64,000 bases of DNA from Anaeroplasma bactoclasticum (GTDB lineage Bacteria; Bacillota_I; Bacilli_A; Acholeplasmatales; Anaeroplasmataceae). Below, in pieces: positions 7,788 through 15,828 of this stretch. Made by a program: the position numbers and the translations under genes. Within the stretch, counting starts at the first letter, position 1. Every line of letters begins with the position of its first letter. The DNA is taken from NCBI RefSeq assembly GCF_003550015.1, contig NZ_QXEV01000003.1, positions 1-64,000 on the forward strand, in the 5' to 3' direction. The notes beneath the pieces were generated by a model. It had not been told where the DNA came from, ran no database searches, and saw only the letters and a program-made list of their open reading frames with translations.

Positions 7788-8588
7788 ATGCAGTTAGCAG
7801 ATAAAATAAGAATTATTAGAAAAGCTAGAGGTTATTCTCAAGAACAACTTGGTGATAGGCTATCTAGAGTAAGTGAAAATGGAATTAGCCGTCAAGCAGT
7901 ATCCGATTGGGAAAATGGAAAGACTGAACCTAAACTAGATAATATTAGGGATTTAGCTGAAGTATTAAATGTATCTTATGATGCGCTATTAGATGAAAGT
8001 ATCGATTTAGAAGAACCTAAGGTATTAAGTAAAATATTAGGTGAAAAAGAAACTGAACCAAATATAGTTGCTACACCTAATAGATTACACTTACTACATT
8101 ATGAATATATTAGTAAAACTAAATTATTTAATATGCCACTTGTGCATATTAATATCGGCTTTGGAGTAAGAAGAGCTAAAGGCGTTATTGCAATTGGAAA
8201 TATTGCAACAGGATTACTTTCAATAGGGTTAGTTTCTGTTGGCTTAATTTCTTTAGGAGTTTTATCTTTAGGTTTATTGTTTGCTTTTGGAGCATTATCT
8301 TTAGGCTTCTTATCTATTGGTGCTATAGCAATAGGCTTCTTATCTATCGCAAGTATTTCAGTTGGATATTTCTCAATAGGTGCAATAGGTGTAGGTAAAT
8401 ATTCAATTGGAGCTTTAGCTTATGGTTCTAGTATATCTTATGGTTCAAAGGCCTTTGGTGGTTGCCCAATTGAGACAAATAATGGAGAAATCTCTTATAC
8501 AAAAGAACAAATTAAAAATATAATTGAATCAAACGCAAAGAATGTCCCTTATTTCATTAAGCAAATCTTTATAGGATTAGGCGCATAA
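7788..8588 (+). CDS. XRE-family protein with pentapeptide-periodic hydrophobic domain
   Basis: 266 residues. Residues ~1-65 are a Cro/CI-type helix-turn-helix (KIRIIRKARGYSQEQLG, SRQAVSDWENGKTEP). After a linker comes a domain (~132-213) of about 14-16 five-residue units of the type x-x-S-[ILV]-G (LLSIG, LVSVG, LISLG, FLSIG and so on), which is either a membrane-embedded or a beta-solenoid structure. Start ATG 7788 fits GGAGGGG at 7775-7781; the in-frame ATG at 7773 lies before that site. The CPBP protease gene starts 1 bp after the stop, so both are one unit. A DNA-binding domain on a repeat domain suggests a membrane-associated sensor-regulator (inference). Confidence 0.7.
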   Translation: MQLADKIRIIRKARGYSQEQLGDRLSRVSENGISRQAVSDWENGKTEPKLDNIRDLAEVLNVSYDALLDESIDLEEPKVLSKILGEKETEPNIVATPNRLHLLHYEYISKTKLFNMPLVHINIGFGVRRAKGVIAIGNIATGLLSIGLVSVGLISLGVLSLGLLFAFGALSLGFLSIGAIAIGFLSIASISVGYFSIGAIGVGKYSIGALAYGSSISYGSKAFGGCPIETNNGEISYTKEQIKNIIESNAKNVPYFIKQIFIGLGA

Positions 8589-8589
8589 T

Positions 8590-9222
8590 ATGGAAAAAGA
8601 AAAGAAGTATATTATTCTTATAGTAGAAACATTAATTATTACAGGAATGCTATGTCTAGCTAAGTTTATTCCATCTACAGGTATTAATGGCCTAGATATA
8701 GTATTCAATATATCTTATAACTTAATTATGGGAATTACAGCCTTTATAGCTTGTAAGCTAACAGGAATAAAGATTGATTTTGAATGGAAGAATTATAAAC
8801 AATTTATTATTGGTTTTGGTATCGCATCTTTATTAGCATTAGCTTTAGGTGTAATCCCTGCAGCATGTGGAGGAAGCTTGGCTGGTCCACATCAAAATTT
8901 TAAAATTTGGAATTTCTTATTTAATTTATTCTATTTATTATTAATTATTGGACCAGTAGAAGAAATGGTATTTAGAATGTATTATCAAAATACTTTTATA
9001 TCATTTTTTAAAAAATATAAGTGGATTGGTATAATAGTAGCTTCTATTATATTTGGATTATTCCATATCTTTAATGGATGGATCTCAGTACTAATTACAT
9101 TTGGAATAGGATTAATATTTGGATTTTCTAAAGAGTATATTAAAGATATACATTATCCGGGAATATCATTTGCTCATGGATTATATGATTTATTCCTTAG
9201 AAGTATAACTTATATATTTTAA
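8590..9222 (+). CDS. CPBP-family (CAAX/Abi) intramembrane metalloprotease
   Basis: 210 residues, about 6-7 helices. The three CPBP motifs are present in order: EEMVFR (EExxxR), FGLFHIFNG, and a late FAHGLYD. In bacteria this family includes bacteriocin self-immunity proteins and Abi proteins; the bacterial substrates are mostly unknown. It is directly coupled to the XRE/pentapeptide gene (1-bp gap), so the two may form a signalling or immunity pair. A terminator follows. Confidence 0.85.
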   Translation: MEKEKKYIILIVETLIITGMLCLAKFIPSTGINGLDIVFNISYNLIMGITAFIACKLTGIKIDFEWKNYKQFIIGFGIASLLALALGVIPAACGGSLAGPHQNFKIWNFLFNLFYLLLIIGPVEEMVFRMYYQNTFISFFKKYKWIGIIVASIIFGLFHIFNGWISVLITFGIGLIFGFSKEYIKDIHYPGISFAHGLYDLFLRSITYIF

Positions 9223-9256
9223 TTACATATAAAGTTTAATATGAATATTACAGTTT

Positions 9257-9282
9257 AAAGGCCTCTAAGGGGCTTTTTTTCG
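9257..9282 (+). terminator. Intrinsic terminator after the CPBP gene
   Basis: AAAGGCCTC pairs with GGGGCTTT (one bulged G) before a run of seven T. Confidence 0.65.
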
Positions 9283-9382
9283 TTTGGTAGACACTCATAT
9301 AAAATTAAACAAAAAATATTCATTAAAATACTTGAATAAAATTTTTAATTAAGATTCAATTGAATTATAAAGGAGTTTTATT

Positions 9383-10357
9383 GTGAAAGTATTAAAGAAT
9401 TATTCAAGTAAAAATGATGTCAATATATGTCAAATAGTAGCTTATAAGGGAAATGAATTATTGATAGAAGAGTATCGTAATGCTTTTTCCAAAGAAGACA
9501 CTATGAATGTAATGAGTGTTACTAAGTCAATCACTTCGCTTCTTGTAGGTATTGCAATAGATAAAGGATATATTAGAAGTGTAGATGATTATGTTATGGA
9601 TTATTTTAAGGACTATACTCCTAAAAGAGGGGAAAAAATGATTTATGATGTAAAAATTAAGCATTTATTAACAATGACTGCCCCATCTAAAGGAAAGAGT
9701 GAACCTTGGAAGAAGGTATGTACATCTAAGGATTGGACATATACAACACTAGATATATTAGGTGGAAGAAATGGTACTATTGGAGAATTCAAATATAGAA
9801 CTTTAATAGTCCAGATATTATTAGGAATTATAAAGAATAGCACAAAAATGAATGTATTAGATTTCGCAAACAAGTATTTATTTAATCCCTTAGGTATAGA
9901 AAATAGAGGCAGCGCAAATTGCTTTAACGCACAAGAACAAATGGAATATACAATGAGTAAAAAGAACCACGGAAAAGTATGGTTTTTAGATCCTACTAAT
10001 ATGCCTACAGCAGGTTGGGGATTATCCTTATCCGCCTATGAAATGGCTCAAATTGGATTAATGGTATTAAATAAAGGCGTTTATAATAATAAAAGAATAG
10101 TAAGTGAAAATTGGATAGACCAGATGGGTAAATCATACATTTCATTAGATTTAAAATTTGGTAATCAAGATTATGGATATATGTGGTGGTTACCACATAG
10201 AACATCTAATGTTATAGCCGCGATTGGTGATGGTGGAAATGTCATCTATGTTAATTATGATAAAAATATCGTAGTTGCTATAACGGGATATTTTAAACCT
10301 ATGGTATTCGATCGAATTAAATACATAGAAGAAAATATAGTTAAACCAATAGAATAA
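9383..10357 (+). CDS. Serine hydrolase of the beta-lactamase/class C penicillin-binding family
   Basis: 324 residues, cytosolic as read (no signal peptide). The catalytic SxxK is SVTK within MSVTKSITSLLVG. The later region YGYMWWLP and the glycine-rich GDGGNVIYV near the C-terminus correspond to the class C / esterase-type fold; the GD-GG stretch stands where a KTG triad would be. Probably an esterase or peptidase-like hydrolase rather than an antibiotic beta-lactamase. The GTG at 9383 is chosen from AAGGAG at 9370-9375. It stands alone between a terminator and the repeats at 10374. Confidence 0.8.
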   Translation: MKVLKNYSSKNDVNICQIVAYKGNELLIEEYRNAFSKEDTMNVMSVTKSITSLLVGIAIDKGYIRSVDDYVMDYFKDYTPKRGEKMIYDVKIKHLLTMTAPSKGKSEPWKKVCTSKDWTYTTLDILGGRNGTIGEFKYRTLIVQILLGIIKNSTKMNVLDFANKYLFNPLGIENRGSANCFNAQEQMEYTMSKKNHGKVWFLDPTNMPTAGWGLSLSAYEMAQIGLMVLNKGVYNNKRIVSENWIDQMGKSYISLDLKFGNQDYGYMWWLPHRTSNVIAAIGDGGNVIYVNYDKNIVVAITGYFKPMVFDRIKYIEENIVKPIE

Positions 10358-10373
10358 AAATTCAGTTAGCCTA

Positions 10374-10486
10374 CCGCGTCATTTTTGTGCTACCTGCTAT
10401 GGCGTTAGACAACTTTGTCGTATGACACAAGCCGTTAGCATAAATGTTACACAAAAAGTAGCGAAAGATAGAGACCTAGCAATAGG
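10374..10486 (+). repeat. Composite repeat: block shared with 7535, then direct repeat copy B
   Basis: 10374-10404 matches 7535-7567 apart from two indels and two or three changes. After GTTAGACAAC, bases 10414-10486 match copy A (5885-5958), with 10446-10486 identical over 41 bp. Copy B keeps the first arm AGACCTA and the loop of the terminator but stops at TAGG, where unrelated sequence begins, so it cannot terminate. The stretch 10358-10610 has no gene. Confidence 0.85.
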
Positions 10487-10610
10487 ATATATATCCCCTC
10501 TAATAAAGATAGAAAGAAGTAGAGAAGCAATAATTAAATAAATGGTCTTTAACTATTTGCTTTATAATCTTCTTCATTGTAAAATGTATATAATTAAAAG
10601 AGGTTATGAT

Positions 10611-10925
10611 ATGAGAAGAAAAGAAAGACCACAGCTTACTAAAGATCAAATAAGAAGAAATATATTTTTAACAACTATTGTTATTGTATTAATTGAAGTA
10701 TTATTATTAACATTAATATTTGTTAGAAAACAATACAATTTATTATGGACTCCAGCAATATTTGTTATCGTATATTTCTTTGCTTTATTTATGGATTTTG
10801 GTAAGCTAAAAGACCTTGAAAACCAAGACGAAAATGAAGAAAAAAATGAAGAAAATGTTTCTTTAGAAAACGAAAATGATGATATAAATAATGACGAAAA
10901 CGAAGTAAAAAACAATAACGCATAA
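10611..10925 (+). CDS. Small membrane protein with acidic Asn/Glu tail
   Basis: 104 residues: a basic N-terminus, two hydrophobic helices (about 20-41 and 48-66) and a C-terminal tail made almost only of Glu, Asp, Asn and Lys. No recognised family. The ATG at 10611 follows AGAGG; an upstream in-frame ATG at 10542 would put the candidate -10 (TATAAT, 10589-10594) inside the gene. The tail is low-complexity, so similarity searches would be unreliable. Confidence 0.55.
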   Translation: MRRKERPQLTKDQIRRNIFLTTIVIVLIEVLLLTLIFVRKQYNLLWTPAIFVIVYFFALFMDFGKLKDLENQDENEEKNEENVSLENENDDINNDENEVKNNNA

Positions 10926-10967
10926 CGTTTTTGTAATCAAACAAACGAACGAAAAAAGTATTAAAAT

Positions 10968-11016
10968 AATGGCTTGTTCGATTTTAAAAAAATCCCACAA
11001 TTGAGCCATTTTTTTA
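10968..11016 (+). terminator. Probable terminator before pfl
   Basis: AATGGCT (10968-10974) pairs with AGCCATT (11004-11010), with an inner GATTTT/AAAATC stem, followed by seven T. Confidence 0.55.
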
Positions 11017-11040
11017 ATTTTTGTATACTTCCGAAAATTG

Positions 11041-11116
11041 GGCAAACGTTTACACGAAAAATTACTCTTAAGAGTAGCCTTCTTGTGTTGTTTTTTTTCT
11101 TTTCAAAAGGTATAAT
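11041..11116 (+). promoter_or_regulatory. pflB promoter with CcpA-like site and palindrome
   Basis: -35 TTGTTT (11088-11093), 17 bp, -10 TATAAT (11111-11116). Upstream, GGCAAACGTTTACA (11041-11054) matches the catabolite-responsive element TGNAANCGNTNNCA except at its first base. Between them is a perfect 14-bp palindrome TACTCTTAAGAGTA (11063-11076) ending 11 bp before the -35. A leader stem TTAAAGG/CCTTTAA follows the start site. The CcpA role is inferred from consensus and from known control of pfl in Bacillota. Confidence 0.65.
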
Positions 11117-11166
11117 TTTAGAGGTTAAAGGGATCGCGCCTTTAAACAAGAAAGAAGGAATATGGA

Positions 11167-13419
11167 ATGAGTGAATACAGCGGTTGGACTGGTTTTAAGG
11201 GTTCTAAATGGAAGAATTCAATTGATGTTAGAGACTTTATTCAGACAAACTACACAGTGTATGAAGGGGATGAAAGCTTTTTAGCAGGTCCTACAGATGC
11301 AACAAAGACTCTTTGGAAGAAGGTTTCAGACCTACAAAAAGAAGAAAGAGCCAAGGGTGGAGTTTTAGATATGGAAACAGAAGTTGTTACATCCTTAACA
11401 GCTTATGGTGCAGGCTATATCGATAATGAAACAAAGGAACTAGAAAAGGTTGTTGGTTTACAAACAGATAAACCATTAAAAAGAGCATTTATGCCATTTG
11501 GCGGTATTAAAATGGCTGAACAGGCTTGTACTACTTATGGTTATACTCCATCAGAGAAGATTCATGAGATTTTTACAAAATATCATAGAACACATAACGA
11601 TGGTGTATTTGATGCATATACAGAAGAAATGCTTCGCTGTAGACACAATAAAATTCTAACTGGCTTACCTGATACTTATGGTAGAGGTAGAATCGTTGGT
11701 GATTACAGAAGAGTTGCTTTATACGGTATTGACTTCTTAATTGAAAACAAAAAGCGTGATTTAAAATATACAGGTCTTCGTGGAATGGATTACGAAACAG
11801 TACAGCTTCGTGAAGAAATTGCACTTCAGATTCGTGCATTAAATGAAATGAAGATTATGGCATCCATTTATGGCTTTGATATTTCAGAGCCAGCAAAGAA
11901 TGCTAAAGAAGCATTCCAGTGGTTATATTTTGGATATCTTGCAGCTATTAAAACACAAAATGGTGCTGCGATGAGTGTTGGTAGAGTTTCAACATTCTTA
12001 GATATCTATATTCAAAGAGATTTAGAAAATGGTACTATTACTGAGGCTGAAGCTCAGGAATTAGTTGACCATTTTGTAATGAAGCTTAGAATGGTTAAAT
12101 TCGCAAGAATCCCATCATACAATCAGTTATTCTCTGGTGACCCAGTTTGGGCTACACTTGAGGTTGCAGGTATGGGTGGAGATGGTCGTCCTCTTGTAAC
12201 AAAGAATGATTTCAGATTCTTACATACATTACAGAATATGGGACCAGCACCAGAACCAAACCTAACAGTACTTTGGTCATCTAGATTACCTGAAAACTTC
12301 AAGAAGTATGCAGCATTAATCAGTGTTGAAACTTCTTCAATTCAGTATGAAAATGACTGTGTAATGAGACCTATTTGGACAGATGATTATTCTATTTGTT
12401 GTTGTGTATCTGCAACACAAACAGGAAAAGAAATGCAGTTCTTTGGTGCACGTGCTAACCTAGCTAAGTGCTTATTATATGCAATTAATGGTGGTGTTGA
12501 TGAAATTACTCATCAGCAGGTTGGACCACAGTATTCCAAGATTTCAGCAGATCTTTTAACATATGATGAGGTTATTGCTAAATACGATCAGATGATGGAG
12601 TGGTTAGCAGAAATCTATGTTAATACATTAAATGTAATTCACTTCATGCATGATAAATATTATTATGAAGCTGCAGAAATGGCTTTAATTGATACAAACG
12701 TAAGAAGAACCTTCGCAACAGGTATTGCAGGTTTCTCTCATGTAGTAGATTCCTTATCTGCAATTAAATATGCAAAGGTATCTGTAGTAAGAGATGAAAC
12801 AGGTATCGCAACAGACTTCAATATCGAAGGCGACTTCCCAAGATATGGTAATGATGATGATAGAGCTGATGAAATTGCAGTATGGCTATTAAAGACATTC
12901 TTAGCAAAGATTTCTCGTCATAATACTTATAGACATTCTGAGCCTACAACATCCATCCTTACAATTACTTCTAATGTAGTATATGGTAAGGCTACTGGTT
13001 CTATGCCAGATGGTAGAAAAAGAGGAGAGCCATTATCTCCAGGCGCAAACCCTGCATATGGTGCAGAAAAGAATGGTCTTCTTGCATCCTTAAACTCTGT
13101 AGCTAAGCTTCCATATGAAATGGCACTTGATGGTATTTCTAATACTCAAACAATTAACCCTAATGCATTAGGTCATAATGATACAGAAAGAAAGAATAAT
13201 TTATCTCAGATTTTAGATGGTTACTTTGATCAGGGAGCTCATCATTTAAATGTAAATGTATTTGGTACTGAAAAGCTAATTGATGCAATGAATCATCCTG
13301 AAAAGGAAGAATACCAGAACTTTACAATTCGTGTATCTGGCTATGCAGTTAAGTTCATTGACTTAACTAAGGAACAGCAGCTAGACGTTATTGCTCGTAC
13401 TTGTCACGAAAGCTTATAA
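11167..13419 (+). CDS. pflB: Formate C-acetyltransferase (pyruvate formate-lyase)
   Basis: Glycyl-radical enzyme converting pyruvate and CoA to acetyl-CoA and formate in anaerobic fermentation. The product has 750 residues, the usual length. The catalytic cysteine pair is in [10 protein letters not shown] (Cys 411-413) and the radical Gly is residue 725 in RVSGYAV near the C-terminus. The early [11 protein letters not shown] segment is typical. An AAGAAGGA site precedes the ATG. The activase gene follows 3 bp after the stop. No paralogous spare-part protein is present here. Confidence 0.97.
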   Translation: MSEYSGWTGFKGSKWKNSIDVRDFIQTNYTVYEGDESFLAGPTDATKTLWKKVSDLQKEERAKGGVLDMETEVVTSLTAYGAGYIDNETKELEKVVGLQTDKPLKRAFMPFGGIKMAEQACTTYGYTPSEKIHEIFTKYHRTHNDGVFDAYTEEMLRCRHNKILTGLPDTYGRGRIVGDYRRVALYGIDFLIENKKRDLKYTGLRGMDYETVQLREEIALQIRALNEMKIMASIYGFDISEPAKNAKEAFQWLYFGYLAAIKTQNGAAMSVGRVSTFLDIYIQRDLENGTITEAEAQELVDHFVMKLRMVKFARIPSYNQLFSGDPVWATLEVAGMGGDGRPLVTKNDFRFLHTLQNMGPAPEPNLTVLWSSRLPENFKKYAALISVETSSIQYENDCVMRPIWTDDYSICCCVSATQTGKEMQFFGARANLAKCLLYAINGGVDEITHQQVGPQYSKISADLLTYDEVIAKYDQMMEWLAEIYVNTLNVIHFMHDKYYYEAAEMALIDTNVRRTFATGIAGFSHVVDSLSAIKYAKVSVVRDETGIATDFNIEGDFPRYGNDDDRADEIAVWLLKTFLAKISRHNTYRHSEPTTSILTITSNVVYGKATGSMPDGRKRGEPLSPGANPAYGAEKNGLLASLNSVAKLPYEMALDGISNTQTINPNALGHNDTERKNNLSQILDGYFDQGAHHLNVNVFGTEKLIDAMNHPEKEEYQNFTIRVSGYAVKFIDLTKEQQLDVIARTCHESL

Positions 13420-13422
13420 GAT

Positions 13423-14154
13423 ATGGCTAGCGCATTTTATTCAAAATTTGAATCCTTTGCGTCAGTAGACGGACCTGGTGTCAGGTCCGTTCTGTTTCTT
13501 TGTGGATGTCCATTTCGTTGTCTTTATTGCCACAACCCAGAAACCTGGACTACAAAGGGCGGAAAAGAAATAACAAGCGAGGATGCATTTAAGTTATTAT
13601 CTAAATATAAACCTTATTGGAAAAACAATGGAGGAATTACTATTTCAGGTGGTGAACCACTTCTCCATATGGATTTTTTAATAGAGTTATTTAAGCTTTG
13701 TAAAGAAAAAGGAATATCAACTTGCATTGATACTTCCGGAGCTCCATTTACAAAAGAAGAACCATTTATATCTAAATTTAATGAGTTATTAAAATATACA
13801 GACTTATTTTTAATGGATATTAAAGCACCAAATGAAGAATTACATCAGGTGATTACTGGAAAGTCCAATAAAAATGTCTTAGAAATGTTTGATTATTTAA
13901 ATGAAAAAAATATACCCATTTGGATTCGATATGTATTAGTCCCTAAATATACAGATTCCAAAGAAGTATTAAATCAAACAAAGGATTTTATAAATACATT
14001 AGGGAACGTGAAAAGAGTAGAGGTATTACCATATCATCCATTCGCACTTCCAAAATATGAAGAGCTAGGTATTGAATATCCACTAAAGGATATTAATATG
14101 CCAGATAAAGAATCCTTGGCTTACGCAAAAGAATTATTAGAATTTGAAAGATAA
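13423..14154 (+). CDS. pflA: Pyruvate formate-lyase activating enzyme (radical SAM)
   Basis: 243 residues. Radical-SAM protein that generates the glycyl radical on PflB from S-adenosylmethionine. The 4Fe-4S motif is CGCPFRCLYCHN (CxxxCxxC), preceded by SVDGPGVRSVLFL and followed by the SAM-binding ISGGEPLLH. No ferredoxin insert, as expected for the PflA class. It is co-transcribed with pflB (3-bp gap) and a strong terminator begins at its stop codon. Confidence 0.96.
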   Translation: MASAFYSKFESFASVDGPGVRSVLFLCGCPFRCLYCHNPETWTTKGGKEITSEDAFKLLSKYKPYWKNNGGITISGGEPLLHMDFLIELFKLCKEKGISTCIDTSGAPFTKEEPFISKFNELLKYTDLFLMDIKAPNEELHQVITGKSNKNVLEMFDYLNEKNIPIWIRYVLVPKYTDSKEVLNQTKDFINTLGNVKRVEVLPYHPFALPKYEELGIEYPLKDINMPDKESLAYAKELLEFER

Positions 14155-14179
14155 TCGTACATAAAAAGTACGATTTTTC
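14153..14179 (+). terminator. Terminator of the pfl operon
   Basis: Perfect 8-bp stem AATCGTAC / GTACGATT with a 7-nt loop and a T-rich tail; it starts within the pflA stop codon. Confidence 0.85.
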
Positions 14180-14207
14180 TTTACAATAAGAAAAATGCAT
14201 ATATAAT
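14180..14207 (+). promoter_or_regulatory. Promoter of the second manganese riboswitch transcript
   Basis: TTTACA (14180-14185), 16-bp spacer, TATAAT (14202-14207), giving a start about 20 bp before the aptamer. So this riboswitch has its own promoter. Confidence 0.6.
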
Positions 14208-14229
14208 TATAGATGGAAAATGAATAACA

Positions 14230-14346
14230 CTTCTATAAAAGGGAGTAGGTGCCCAATTGTTGGGTATATATATCGTCAAGACGGGAAACCCGGTATATAT
14301 TTAAAATTCGAGACTTTTACAATTTAGGATTGTAGAAGTCTTTTCT
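14230..14346 (+). promoter_or_regulatory. yybP-ykoY (manganese) riboswitch with terminator
   Basis: The aptamer shows GGGAGTAG (14241-14248), a P2 hairpin (GCCCA/TGGG), and a P3 arm of ATATATA/TATATAT enclosing CGTCAAGAC, a GGG-AAA-CCC stem and the invariant CCCGGTAT. The arrangement is the same as at 1720-1841 but with different stem sequences, so base-pairing covaries between the copies. The expression platform is a terminator: GACTTTTACAAT (14312-14323) pairs perfectly with ATTGTAGAAGTC (14329-14340), then TTTTCTTTTCTTTT. The gene at 14367 follows after a GGAGGGG site. Confidence 0.87.
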
Positions 14347-14366
14347 TTTCTTTTGGAGGGGACAAA

Positions 14367-14840
14367 ATGAAAAAACATTTACTTTATGGTAGTTTTAGAG
14401 AATTGCTTGCTTTTGGTATCATTGATCTTGCAGCGATTTTGGCACTTGTTACTCTTAATATAAGTGGCAATGCCAAAATCTGGTACAATGTAATATTGAT
14501 TGTTATTGCAAGCTTATTCTCTGTTTCATTTGTTATATTTTTGGTTTTTTATGTCATTAAGCTTTATGCAAGATGTGGAAAGAAAACAACCGGTGTAATC
14601 TTGGATGTTTTTCAAGTATGGCATAAAAGAAGACCAGATGATTATGTAATTGAAGTAAAATACACCAATGAATTTAATAAGGAATGCAAATTCTATGACA
14701 AGATATCTTGGGAGTTATTTGATCTTTTATCTAAAGATGATATCATTCCTATTCGAGTTCATGGTAAATTTGGCGCACTTATTCCTAATGAGGTACAAGA
14801 TTATATGGAAAGAACATTAAAAAGGAGATCCGGTTTATAA
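14367..14840 (+). CDS. Riboswitch-controlled membrane protein, DUF3592-like
   Basis: 157 residues: two helices (about 15-32 and 41-64), then a soluble beta-rich domain with a pattern shared with the protein at 15829 (YTNEFNKEC against YKNEYGEEC, and DDIIPIRVHGKFGA against ETIPVHVKEKYAA). This fold pattern resembles DUF3592 proteins; no function is known. It is the first gene behind a manganese riboswitch, so a role in Mn2+ stress or homeostasis is likely (inference from regulation). No metal-binding cluster of His/Asp is evident in the helices, which argues against a simple transporter. Confidence 0.6.
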   Translation: MKKHLLYGSFRELLAFGIIDLAAILALVTLNISGNAKIWYNVILIVIASLFSVSFVIFLVFYVIKLYARCGKKTTGVILDVFQVWHKRRPDDYVIEVKYTNEFNKECKFYDKISWELFDLLSKDDIIPIRVHGKFGALIPNEVQDYMERTLKRRSGL

Positions 14841-14902
14841 GATTTCATATAATCAGAAGTGAATTTCATTTTTAAATATATAAAAAGGAGAGAGAAAGTA
14901 TT

Positions 14903-15331
14903 ATGAAAACAGCAGCACGTGTTCTTACTTTTGTATCTGCAGGAGTAGGTATTCTAACAGCATTTATTTGCTTTATTTATTATTCTAATTTCAATGAATT
15001 ACTTGCTAATTCACAAGTAGATGATCCAAAAGCATTGGATTTAATCGCATTTTTTAAAGGATTATTGCTATTCTTGATTATTGGATGCATAGTTTCTGCA
15101 ATATATGCTTTTATTGCAGGATCACTTTATTCAAGTGATGCAGATCCAAGTATCAAAAAAGCACTTGGAATTGTAGCAATTATTATTGGTATGATTACAA
15201 ATACTGCATTACTTTTAGGTGGTATTTTTGCAGTGGTTTCTGCATCAAGAGAAATCTCTACAAAAGAATACCATTCATCTACTATTAACAATAATAGTAA
15301 TAATGATGATGAATATTCAATTTATAGATAA
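14903..15331 (+). CDS. Small membrane protein, tandem paralogue 1
   Basis: 142 residues with about three or four helices: KTAARVLTFVSAGVGILTAF at the N-terminus, then a variable polar loop (NSQVDDPKAL), a middle helix, a conserved DADPSIKKALGIVAIIIG segment and a last helix, ending in an Asn/Ser-rich tail. The layout resembles small DUF4064-type proteins. It is 62 bp after the previous gene with no terminator between, so the manganese riboswitch should control it. The next gene is a close paralogue. Function unknown. Confidence 0.65.
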   Translation: MKTAARVLTFVSAGVGILTAFICFIYYSNFNELLANSQVDDPKALDLIAFFKGLLLFLIIGCIVSAIYAFIAGSLYSSDADPSIKKALGIVAIIIGMITNTALLLGGIFAVVSASREISTKEYHSSTINNNSNNDDEYSIYR

Positions 15332-15367
15332 GTTTTATTTATAATAAAAAAACGGGAGGAAAAGATT

Positions 15368-15793
15368 ATGAAAACAGCAGCACGTATTATTACTTTTGTA
15401 TCTGCAGGAGCAGGTATCTTAACAGCATTTATTTGTTTTCTATATTTAACTTTATTTACAAAAATATTTGATTTTGCACAATCACAAGAACCTGATCCAA
15501 GATTAACGGATTTAGAGGTATTCTATCAAAGATTATTCTTATATTTAATTATTGCAGGCTTAGTTTCAGCAGTAGTTGCAATCATTGCAGGTATTGTTTT
15601 TTCAAGTGAAGCAGATCCAAGTGTAAAAAAAGCACTTGGAATTGTAGCTATTATCATTGGTGCCTTCGCAAATACAGTATTACTTTTAGGTGGAATCTTT
15701 GAAGTGGTTTCTTCATCAAGAACGATTACTTCAAATAATTATTCATCTTCTAATAAGAATAATAGCGATAATGGTTATACAGTTTATAGATAA
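15368..15793 (+). CDS. Small membrane protein, tandem paralogue 2
   Basis: 141 residues and closely related to the preceding product: the first ~23 residues and the SSEADPSVKKALGIVAIII region are nearly identical, also at DNA level, while the polar loop (AQSQEPDPRLTDLEVFYQ) and the tail have diverged. This is a recent tandem duplication with divergence confined to the presumed exposed loop. A GGGAGG site lies 8 bp before the ATG. Same operon; function unknown. Confidence 0.65.
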   Translation: MKTAARIITFVSAGAGILTAFICFLYLTLFTKIFDFAQSQEPDPRLTDLEVFYQRLFLYLIIAGLVSAVVAIIAGIVFSSEADPSVKKALGIVAIIIGAFANTVLLLGGIFEVVSSSRTITSNNYSSSNKNNSDNGYTVYR

Positions 15794-15828
15794 TTATTAT
15801 ATATAATAGGCTAAGGAGGCTAACAGTT

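Noticed and set aside
10374-10410. attC-like integron site (GTTAGCC...GGCGTTAGAC)
   Set aside because: The end resembles the core GTTRRRY, but the complementary RYYYAAC end is missing, the arms do not pair, and no integron integrase is visible. Kept only as a repeat block.
11063-11076. Rex (redox) operator at the pfl promoter
   Set aside because: The palindrome TACTCTTAAGAGTA does not match TTGTGAANNNNTTCACAA.
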